A DNA stretch of 64,000 bases, from contig QFQP01000003.1 of the NCBI GenBank assembly GCA_003243425.1, positions 124,001 through 188,000 on the forward strand, in the 5' to 3' direction. Within the stretch, counting starts at the first letter, position 1, and each line of letters begins with the position of its first letter. The position numbers were made by a program, and so were the translations under genes. Positions 51,001 to 56,807 of the stretch are shown in pieces. Below the pieces are notes generated by a model. That model saw nothing but the letters and a program-made list of their open reading frames with translations, was not told where the DNA came from and searched no databases. The stretch is from Archangium gephyra (GTDB taxonomy: Bacteria; Myxococcota; Myxococcia; Myxococcales; Myxococcaceae).

Positions 51001-51985
51001 CGAAGCAAATGACGGGCGTTCGTTTCTGGGCGCAAAGATCTACGGCCAGGGATTCGTCTTGTCCCCGAGTCAACGCGCGGAGCTCATCAAGAAGGACAAG
51101 GCGAACGGCGAACGGATCTTCCGATACACGGGTGGAGAAGAGATCAACTCCGACCCCGACCCACGGCTCGAGCGGTACGTCATCAACTTCGGTGACATGG
51201 AACTGGTCGACGCTGAGAAGTGGCCAGAGTTGATCAGCATCGTGCACGGTCTGGTGAAGCCAGAACGCGATGCCCTGAAGGACAACGCGGACGGTCGACG
51301 TCGAAAGGCTCTCTGGTGGCAATTCGGGCGAGCGACGCCGGCACTCGACGCCGCGACGAAGCTGCTCAAACGTTCTCTTGCCATCTCGCGCGTCTCAAAA
51401 CACTGCATGTTCTCCTTCCAGAGAACCGGCACGGTGTTCAGCGAACAGGCGATCATCTTCCCTGTCCAAGACTCCCGCTGGCTGACAGTCCTGCAATCCC
51501 GCGTGCACGAAGTCTGGGCCCGCCTGCTGTCGTCATCGATGCGCACCGACCTCCGCTACGCGCCCTCGGACTGCTTCGAGACCTTCCCCTTCCCGCCCCG
51601 GCCCGCCTTCGCGGCCCTCGACGCGCTCGGCGATCGCCTGCACGAAGTCCGCAGCAAGTACCTGACCGACAACGCCGTCGGCCTGACCACCACGTACAAC
51701 CGGCTCAAAGACGAAGGCGAGCAGTCGCCCGAACTCCAGCAGCTCCGCGCGCTGCACGAAGAAGTCGACCGCGCGGTGCTCGCCGCCTACGGCTGGTCCG
51801 ACATCACCGTGCCGCCGTACTGCGCGCCGTCACCCGCGCAATGGAGCGCCTTCGAAGACGCGGTGCTCGACCGCCTCTTCGCGCTCAACGCCGAGCGCGC
51901 CGCCGAAGAACAACGCGCCGGCCTCGCCGCCCCACCGCCCGAGAAAAAGAAGAAGGCCCCCGCGAAGAAGAAAGCGAAGGCCTGA
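48071..51985 (+). CDS. drmMI: DISARM N6-adenine DNA methyltransferase DrmMI
   Basis: This 1304-residue protein has a long N-terminal part of unknown fold, then a class I methyltransferase core: motif I DPAMGSGAFLVESC (about 576-589), a YGVDKNPWAVNLAKLSL block, and the adenine-methylase motif GNPPFLGG (about 834-841). The C-terminal third contains target-recognition-like segments and ends in a Lys-rich PPPEKKKKAPAKKKAKA tail. In class 1 DISARM it marks host DNA as self. An in-frame palindromic repeat lies between motif I and motif IV (residues about 783-794). The 3' end is repeated 1.8 kb downstream. Confidence 0.85.
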   Translation: MNDLERRYHEKWLGLAQPIEGLVVSVPVLTDVQCMNRLPVTTHHQFQNLVTEKAPFSRWLTEILGYEADDFDTTFPDDLKLDATEGAQTLTPTRAFKRKAPPPPKPDGVPDDSTPASRAGENYGFLVWELPDGLDLDKPETVTGGWRYDPTHKFERLLRAVRVPIGLLFNGEQLRLLYAPHGESTGHLTFRFNELVTSQGRELFDAMMMLVHARRLYGVLPEHTLPAILQQSRTRQANVTDELAGQVFEALTILLAGFEAASERDGKQSLDDALARGDEHLYGGLLTTLLRLVFLLYAEDQNLMPVDEPPYDEHLSVKALYEQLDEDAQLYPDSMNRRFGAWPRLLALFRSVFFGASHGALRMPPRRGALFNPETYPFLEGWLGGGAPIDLTQLSAVRTPSVDDGTIHQVLHRLLFLEGQRLSYQALDVEQIGAVYEASMGYAVKRLTGAGLCLRGSTVWVSADEVLEQPKARRGAWLEDAGALESKQAKAAGKALEAATSEADVLKALEPWRVKSLPVRKAGQLVLQPGEERRRTSSHYTPRSLSAPIVKRTLEPLLKAMGELPSSKRLLNLKICDPAMGSGAFLVESCRFLADQVVAAWTREGVLDNDSNPAEVVMRARRLVAQRCLYGVDKNPWAVNLAKLSLWLVTLAKAEPFTFLDHALKCGDSLVGLSLEQIYSFNWKPGAQLELANPLLKHQLQTALKKREEILELAMKDQQELDPAKRKEDLLRDADEALATLKAVADACVGAFFAGKTDKEREKERVRRLDLISASLNTEGTIPSPLGGEGQGEGRGDLRPFHWPLEFPEVFHGQRPDPLDAEQVNKAAWMDGLIGNPPFLGGSAISSNFGDAYLDWLSVAHEGAHGNADLAAHFFRRAVWLLGDHGTVGFIATNTIAQGDTRQSGLKHVVDGGAVIYDAVKSMKWPVGGANVAVSVVNLAKGHVAELKLESRLDGQPVAAINSRLRGGPEQPDPVPLEANDGRSFLGAKIYGQGFVLSPSQRAELIKKDKANGERIFRYTGGEEINSDPDPRLERYVINFGDMELVDAEKWPELISIVHGLVKPERDALKDNADGRRRKALWWQFGRATPALDAATKLLKRSLAISRVSKHCMFSFQRTGTVFSEQAIIFPVQDSRWLTVLQSRVHEVWARLLSSSMRTDLRYAPSDCFETFPFPPRPAFAALDALGDRLHEVRSKYLTDNAVGLTTTYNRLKDEGEQSPELQQLRALHEEVDRAVLAAYGWSDITVPPYCAPSPAQWSAFEDAVLDRLFALNAERAAEEQRAGLAAPPPEKKKKAPAKKKAKA
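50417..50452. repeat. Palindromic repeat element inserted in frame in drmMI
   Basis: CCCTCTCCCC (50417-50426) and GGGGAGAGGG (50430-50439) form a perfect 10-bp stem with a three-base loop, followed by TCAGGGTGAGGGG. The element is translated as SPLGGEGQGEGRG without breaking the frame. Similar CCCTCTCCCC-type elements are, to my knowledge, dispersed in many G+C-rich genomes. It falls between methyltransferase motifs I and IV, probably in a surface loop. Confidence 0.7.
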
Positions 51986-51986
51986 C
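51971..51986. repeat. 16-bp direct repeat, copy 1 (end of drmMI)
   Basis: AAAGCGAAGGCCTGAC covers the last codons and stop of drmMI. It is repeated exactly at 53803-53818, just after the ImmA/IrrE-like gene. The bases before both copies are also alike (CCCGC-GAA type). This marks the left border of a two-gene cassette. Confidence 0.65.
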
Positions 51987-52439
51987 ATGGCGAAGTCGAA
52001 GCCGAAGAAGCCGCCTCCGAGCATCGACGTCGTCCCGGCGAACGTGAAGTACGAGCCCGACGAGAAGCCAAAGAAGAAGCACCACTGGGCCAACGACTTC
52101 CCCGGCTTCATCGAACTCCCCCCGAAGAGCGGGATTCAGGTTGGCAAGTGCCCGTCGAGCCTGACGCCTGCGCTGGCGGAGCCGATTCTTCGACGAGGCG
52201 TCGGCTTCAACCCGCCCCGTTGGGACAAGCCGTGGGTCGAGCGCATCTACGTGGTGCATCAGGGAACGGTGTACCGGGCGACCGTTACCAATGCGAACAC
52301 GCCGAGCTACCACGGATTTCCAGAGCTTCCGTCTCGGTTCCCGAAGCACCGCGAGCTGCGCGAAGCCGTCCAGAAACTGGCGACAGAAGAGAGCGCTGAG
52401 TCAGCAGCTCAGGTAAAGGAATGGCTGGGTTCGACATGA
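51987..52439 (+). CDS. Unknown 150-residue protein, partner of the metallopeptidase gene
   Basis: This protein has a Lys-rich, probably disordered N-terminus (MAKSKPKKPPPSIDVVPANV), then a compact region with the blocks KKHHWANDFPGF, ILRRGVGFNPPRWDKPWVERIY, VHQGTVYRATVTNANTPSY and RFPKHRELREAVQKLATEE. It starts one base after the drmMI stop, and its own stop overlaps the next gene (ATGA). No domain is recognised. The tight pairing with an ImmA/IrrE-like protease suggests it is the protease's partner or substrate; this is inference. Confidence 0.65.
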   Translation: MAKSKPKKPPPSIDVVPANVKYEPDEKPKKKHHWANDFPGFIELPPKSGIQVGKCPSSLTPALAEPILRRGVGFNPPRWDKPWVERIYVVHQGTVYRATVTNANTPSYHGFPELPSRFPKHRELREAVQKLATEESAESAAQVKEWLGST

Positions 52440-53797
52440 AACTGGTTTTCAACATCCAGTGGAGCGGGTCTTCCACCAAGAATGCCTCCGTCACCGACGC
52501 GACGAGAGGAACACTCCAGGTCACGTTCGGCGACGACATCGTGTGGCCCGCTTTCGAATGGACCTGGGTCGATTTTCTCGAGCACCTCGCGCGGGTGTGG
52601 CCGCTCCTTCGTTGGCAGCCGTGGCCCCTCGGCCTTGCACCGGCGACGCCTTCGGAATTTCCGAAGCTCGCGAACGAGCGACTCCATCTGCTTGCCGGCC
52701 CGTCGTTCGACTCCGCCGAGACAGAGGTCTGGAGCTTCACCGAAGCCCACGACCTCGCGCATGCGTTGGGCGGGATCGGCTTGCCGTCGCTGTGGCTTGT
52801 TCCTGAAGGGGCCGTCGTGCACGTCGCGACCGAACATCGCTCCGCACGTCTGGCTCCGTCGGACAGCATCGACGCGCTCGAAGCGTTCGTGACTGAGATC
52901 TCGAACCGGCTCGAACCCCTCGCCCACCCGCGCGCGCGCGCCGCGATTGAGACGTGGGCGAAGCGGAACAAGGTCGGCGCAATCGAGGCCATCGAGCTCT
53001 ACACCGGCATCGCGCTCACAAAGCTCCGTGTGCTGGCGCGCTCGTCCGATGTTGCCGGTTGGTTCGAGGTCGGGACGCGTTTCGCCGAGACAGAACTCGT
53101 CGCGGTTGCGCGCGCCACCCGAGGACGGGTCGACGTCAGTGACCTCCGGAAGATCCGCGAGCGTGTGCGCCTCGCGTCGGCGAAGGCGAACAAACATCTC
53201 TCTTCCGTTACCGAGAAGGCCACCGCACACGAACTCGCGGGCAGGCCATGGGAGCAGGGCTACCAACTCGCTGTCTGGCTCCGAGGTCAGCTCGGTAGCG
53301 ACGCGGCGAGCGCCGTGGACCCCGCAGCGTTGCTCAAAACGTGGGACGTGAAGGTCGACACAGTCACGCTCGAGACGCAGCAGATCGACGCGGTCGCGTG
53401 CTGGGGGCCGAAGCACGGACCGCTGATCGTCATCAACGCGCAGGGCACGCACGCCAAGACGGAATCGGGCCGGCGCGCCACGCTCGCTCACGAGATCTGC
53501 CACCTTCTGGTCGATCGACACGAAGCGCTTCCGCTCGCTGAAGCGGCCGGAGGCCAGATCGCCGCAGACCTCGAAGCACGAGCGCGGGCCTTCGCTGCCG
53601 AGTTCCTCGCCCCGAGGGCAGCCACTTTCGAACGTTGGGCCGCTGCGTCAGGAAGTCCGGAGACACGGCTCAAAGCCGTGTGCCAGCACTACCGCGTCAG
53701 CAGCCAGCTCGCTGCGTGGCAGCTGCTCAACAGTGGTCGCATGCTGCTTGAGAAAGAACGCTCGTTCCTCGAGCGTCACGCGAAGCCTCCCCGCTGA
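52436..53797 (+). CDS. ImmA/IrrE-like zinc metallopeptidase
   Basis: This 453-residue protein starts at the ATG overlapping the previous stop. Its C-terminal part (about 320-440) has the ImmA/IrrE zinc motif LAHEICHLLVD, with HEICH at 352-356, followed by an acidic and helical region (IAADLEARARAFAAEFLAP) that supplies a third ligand in the family. The N-terminal 300 residues are not recognised. ImmA/IrrE proteases usually cleave a repressor or antitoxin. The pair with the 150-residue gene is bounded by a 16-bp direct repeat, so it appears to be a mobile or duplicated cassette. Confidence 0.75.
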   Translation: MKLVFNIQWSGSSTKNASVTDATRGTLQVTFGDDIVWPAFEWTWVDFLEHLARVWPLLRWQPWPLGLAPATPSEFPKLANERLHLLAGPSFDSAETEVWSFTEAHDLAHALGGIGLPSLWLVPEGAVVHVATEHRSARLAPSDSIDALEAFVTEISNRLEPLAHPRARAAIETWAKRNKVGAIEAIELYTGIALTKLRVLARSSDVAGWFEVGTRFAETELVAVARATRGRVDVSDLRKIRERVRLASAKANKHLSSVTEKATAHELAGRPWEQGYQLAVWLRGQLGSDAASAVDPAALLKTWDVKVDTVTLETQQIDAVACWGPKHGPLIVINAQGTHAKTESGRRATLAHEICHLLVDRHEALPLAEAAGGQIAADLEARARAFAAEFLAPRAATFERWAAASGSPETRLKAVCQHYRVSSQLAAWQLLNSGRMLLEKERSFLERHAKPPR

Positions 53798-53802
53798 ACG
53801 CA

Positions 53803-53818
53803 AAAGCGAAGGCCTGAC
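53803..53818. repeat. 16-bp direct repeat, copy 2 (remnant of drmMI end)
   Basis: This copy is AAAGCGAAGGCCTGAC, identical to 51971-51986. It has the same codon phase as a drmMI-like tail (AKAKA then stop) but follows the ImmA/IrrE-like stop, so it appears to be a leftover of the drmMI 3' end after insertion of the cassette 51987-53802. Confidence 0.65.
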
Positions 53819-53854
53819 CGCGACGGCGAGACCGTGCTGTGATCGACTGTCTCC

Positions 53855-54265
53855 ATGAGCCACTCGGTCATCACCTGGGTCGATGCGAGAATCGCCGACG
53901 TGCTGCGCGCACCTCGCATGTGGGGCGCGACGGCCGAATCGGTCGAGATGCAGCTGCTCCAATTGCTCGAGGTGCGCGACGTCGCGGCCGATGCTCGCGG
54001 CGAGCGGGTCGACACCGCATGGAACTGTTTCCTCCGCGAGCGATTCCCGCACCAACGCGCGGCAGGCTCCACGTTGGTGAATGGCGACTTCGACGCGTTG
54101 GCCGCGCTCATGCGTGACTTCACGACGAGCCGCGTACGCTTCTCGGCAGACTTCCTCGCCGACCTCGAAGGCGACGCGATCGTCTTCGCCGCTGCACCTC
54201 GCCTCATCGGCATTGCACCCGCTTCCACCGACGCGACCACCACCACTAAGAAGCCGCGCGAATGA
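53855..54265 (+). CDS. Unknown 136-residue protein, first gene of the DUF4365 operon
   Basis: This protein starts at 53855, 36 bp after the second copy of the 16-bp repeat. It is helical, with MWGATAESVEMQLLQLLEV, LRERFPHQRAAGSTL and a hydrophobic strand near residue 110 (GDAIVFAAAPRLIGIA). The C-terminus is a Thr/Lys tail. No family is recognised. The stop overlaps the next gene's start (ATGA), so it belongs to a three-gene translationally coupled set. Confidence 0.6.
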   Translation: MSHSVITWVDARIADVLRAPRMWGATAESVEMQLLQLLEVRDVAADARGERVDTAWNCFLRERFPHQRAAGSTLVNGDFDALAALMRDFTTSRVRFSADFLADLEGDAIVFAAAPRLIGIAPASTDATTTTKKPRE

Positions 54266-54761
54266 GCAACATCAAGTTGCAGGGCGAGTTCGGGGCGGCG
54301 TACGTGAAAGCGGTTGCTCATGCTGCGGGCTACTTCGTCGAGCCGGCCGGTGGGCCGACGAGGCGGGGATTGTCCTGACGATCCTGAGCCTGACTGAAAG
54401 TGGACTTCGAAAGAGCCCGCGCCTCGACGTGCAGGTGAAGACCACCATCGCGCCGCTGGAGGGCGACCCGTTCCCGTACGACCTTGCCGCGAACAACTAC
54501 AACCAGCTGTGCGACACGAGCCCGAACAACCTGCCCAGCATCCTCGTGCTCGTCTCCGTGCCCGAACTTCACGCCAATTGGTCAACTGCGACCGCAGAGC
54601 AACTCGTGCTCCGAAACTGCGGCTACTGGAAGTCGCTCCGTGGCGAAGCAGCCACCGACAACACAGCCACCAAGCGCATCACCATCGCCCGTTCGGCGAT
54701 CTTTCTCCCCGACGTCTTGCGCACGATCATGACGGGCATCGCCGAAGGACGGCTGCCATGA
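54262..54761 (+). pseudogene. DUF4365 protein, frameshifted
   Basis: The start in the ATGA overlap gives MSNIKLQGEFGAAYVKAV, the expected DUF4365 N-terminus, but a stop follows 38 codons later at 54376. The rest of the domain (DEAGIVLTILSL, SPRLDVQVKTT, LPSILVLVSVPELHANWS, VLRNCGYWKSLRGEA) is open in the next frame and ends at 54761. One extra G in the GGG run at 54352-54354 would join the two. The gene is thus either truly broken or hit by an assembly error. DUF4365 proteins are of unknown function and often sit in defence islands. Its end overlaps the next gene by four bases. Confidence 0.7.
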
Positions 54762-55879
54762 CGCACCTGCTGCTGCCAAAAGTCTCCGCGGTCCCGACTC
54801 CGCTGGAACTGTCCTCGTATCTTCGCGCGACCGGGTGGACGTGGGCGCTCCGTCGCGGCGCGTTCGACGTCTTCAAGCGGAACGACGACGAACTTGAGGT
54901 GCCGCAGATCGATTCCGCGCGCGACTACGTGCGCCTCGTCGGCCAGCTCATCGACGATCTCTCGAAGGTCGAGCAGCGCCCGCCCGCCGTCATCGCTCGC
55001 GACGTGCGAGCGTCCGTCGTCGACACCACGCGCCTCGCGCTCAAGGGCGCGGAGATGCGAGACGGCACCATCTCAATCGCGAAAGCCACCGCGGCGCATG
55101 ACGGCACGCGCAACCTGATTTTGGCGGCAGCTTGCTCGGTGCTCGATCGCCGTCTCGTGCACCCGAAGCGAAAGCCCGACAAGGCGCTCGAAGTGCTGAA
55201 GACCACACGCCTTGGACAGAGCGAGATGAGCAGCTTCGTCATCACCCTCGAGACCCCCGTCGCGCCGAGGCTGCAATTGCAGTCCGACTTCTTTGAGGGT
55301 GATGACGCGCCCATCGAGCGGCGTACGACACTGCTCTTGGCGGACGCGCTCGCGGCCACGCAAGAGGCAGCGCTTCAAACGATGGCACTCGGAAGCATCG
55401 ATCCGTTCAAGCAGATGGCGCATCGAGGAGTCAGCGCCAACCTCTGCGACGCCATCGCCGAATTGCTGACCGAAACGGGCGCTGAGTTCCTCGACACCAG
55501 CGTTTCGTTCGCAGTGCATCGCCCTGTCGCCAGGCCGCCGCCAACACACACGATCTTCGCTGCGTCCCAGGCGACCACGCTCACTGAAGTGGCAAGAGTG
55601 CTGCGCGCGGAAACACCACTTCCGAATCAAGAGCTAATTGGGCTGGTCGTCGCACTCGACAGCGGCAACACCGACAAGGGCGGCACGTTCTGGCTCGTGG
55701 TCGACCTCGAAGGGCGGCTGCGGCGCGTAGGGGTGAAGGTCGGCGCCGACGACTACCACCGCGCCGTCGAGGCGCACGACAAGGGGCAGTTGCTCTCGGT
55801 GTCAGGCGACCTCGTGTCAAAGGCGGGCAAGCTGTCCCTTGAACGGTCGCACGATCTGTCGACGCTCGAGCTCGACTGA
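54758..55879 (+). CDS. Unknown 373-residue protein, third gene of the DUF4365 operon
   Basis: This protein starts MTHLLLPKVSAVPTPLELSSYLRATGWTW, in an ATGA overlap with the DUF4365 gene. An N-terminal helical region (about 1-70) precedes a middle with DVRASVVDTTRLALKGAEM and ATAAHDGTRNLILAAACSVLD. The C-terminal part is beta-rich (LVVDLEGRLRRVGVKVGADD). No catalytic motif is seen. It is not one of the DISARM core proteins. The operon structure suggests it works with the DUF4365 protein. Confidence 0.65.
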   Translation: MTHLLLPKVSAVPTPLELSSYLRATGWTWALRRGAFDVFKRNDDELEVPQIDSARDYVRLVGQLIDDLSKVEQRPPAVIARDVRASVVDTTRLALKGAEMRDGTISIAKATAAHDGTRNLILAAACSVLDRRLVHPKRKPDKALEVLKTTRLGQSEMSSFVITLETPVAPRLQLQSDFFEGDDAPIERRTTLLLADALAATQEAALQTMALGSIDPFKQMAHRGVSANLCDAIAELLTETGAEFLDTSVSFAVHRPVARPPPTHTIFAASQATTLTEVARVLRAETPLPNQELIGLVVALDSGNTDKGGTFWLVVDLEGRLRRVGVKVGADDYHRAVEAHDKGQLLSVSGDLVSKAGKLSLERSHDLSTLELD

Positions 55880-55886
55880 AATGGCT

Positions 55887-55959
55887 GTCGGACAGTGCCC
55901 GCGAGCACTTCGAGGTGCCCGGGAGACCGTCCGACAGTGCCTGCGAGCACCTTCAGGTG
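55887..55959. repeat. Tandem 31-bp repeat, two copies, between convergent genes
   Basis: A 31-bp unit at 55887-55917 recurs at 55929-55959 with 26 of 31 bases identical. Each copy carries GACAGTGC and the near-palindromes CACTTCGAGGTG or CACCTTCAGGTG. The interval is 42 bp. On the minus strand it reads as a peptide-like LEVLAGTV repeat. It lies at the 3' end of two convergent genes and may form terminators or be a dispersed repeat. Confidence 0.55.
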
Positions 55960-56678
55960 GGTGACGCGGGCGTCGCCGGCTGCTTCTTGCGAACGCCGTC
56001 AACCAGCGGCGGCACCAGCGAGCCTGCTTCCCGGTAGCTCGTCACCGCGGCCAGTGCTGCGCGCAGGCGATCGTGACGCCGCGAGAGCAGCGTCGCGTAG
56101 CGGTCTCGCAAGTCGGCGGCGGCTTCGACCGCTTCACTCGCGCCGCGGCCTGACGACAACGCACCCAGCGCTGCTTCGGCTGCCGACTGCGCCTGCGCCA
56201 GGGCACCTGCGCCCAGCGCGCTCTCGGCCTTGTTCTTCTGCGGCGTCAGCAGCTTCACCAGGTCGAGCACGTCACGCAGGTTGTCCGACGTGCCGGAGCC
56301 TGCAGCCACTGCGGCAACTTCCCGCGCGTCGAGCTGACCGCGCGCCGCCAGAGACTGTGCGAACGGCAACAACGCGCGACGCCACTCGAGGGCGGCGGGC
56401 ACCAGTTCGGCCACCACGCCCCCACTGACCGCCTTCTGCACGAGCCGCTGCTGCGCGGCGACCCGGTCGGCGAGCTCGGGCAATGAATCGAACTCGGTTT
56501 GATCGAACGCGGGGTGGCCCTTCTTGAGCGCCGCCCGATGCTTCGCGAGGCGCTTCAAGCCATCGCTGACCGCCGCTTTCGCCGTCGCGGGGTCGAAGGA
56601 GAGCTGACTGACTTCCTTCTCGCGCAAGTCGTTTGCTGCCTTCAACAACACGTCCCCTGCCTGCTTCTTCGCCGCCAT
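55953..56678 (-). CDS. Hypothetical coiled-coil protein, reversed inside the DISARM locus
   Basis: This 241-residue protein from the ATG at 56678 (MAAKKQAGDVLLKAANDL) is rich in Ala, Leu, Arg and Glu and is mainly helical, with no signal peptide or catalytic motif. It ends PATPASPT. It is on the strand opposite to the DISARM genes, so it is probably a later addition. A similar design, but no clear alignment, is seen in the gene at 12235-12915. Function unknown. Confidence 0.6.
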   Translation of the reverse strand: MAAKKQAGDVLLKAANDLREKEVSQLSFDPATAKAAVSDGLKRLAKHRAALKKGHPAFDQTEFDSLPELADRVAAQQRLVQKAVSGGVVAELVPAALEWRRALLPFAQSLAARGQLDAREVAAVAAGSGTSDNLRDVLDLVKLLTPQKNKAESALGAGALAQAQSAAEAALGALSSGRGASEAVEAAADLRDRYATLLSRRHDRLRAALAAVTSYREAGSLVPPLVDGVRKKQPATPASPT

Positions 56679-56807
56679 GGTGCTCCTTCGTGTCGATGCT
56701 GCGTGGGAATGCGGGTGAGATGGTGGAGCGGCACAGGCGCGGCTGCAAGGCGGTGGACGATGAAAGCGTCCGAACATGCGCGGGCCGGGCGCTACACTTC
56801 GCGCCAC
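56679..56807. promoter_or_regulatory. Divergent region between the reversed gene and drmA
   Basis: The 129 bp between the starts of the reversed gene and drmA must hold the promoters for both. No clear -10/-35 pair is obvious, and no repeated operator is seen. It implies that drmA-B-C are expressed separately from drmD and drmMI. Confidence 0.35.
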
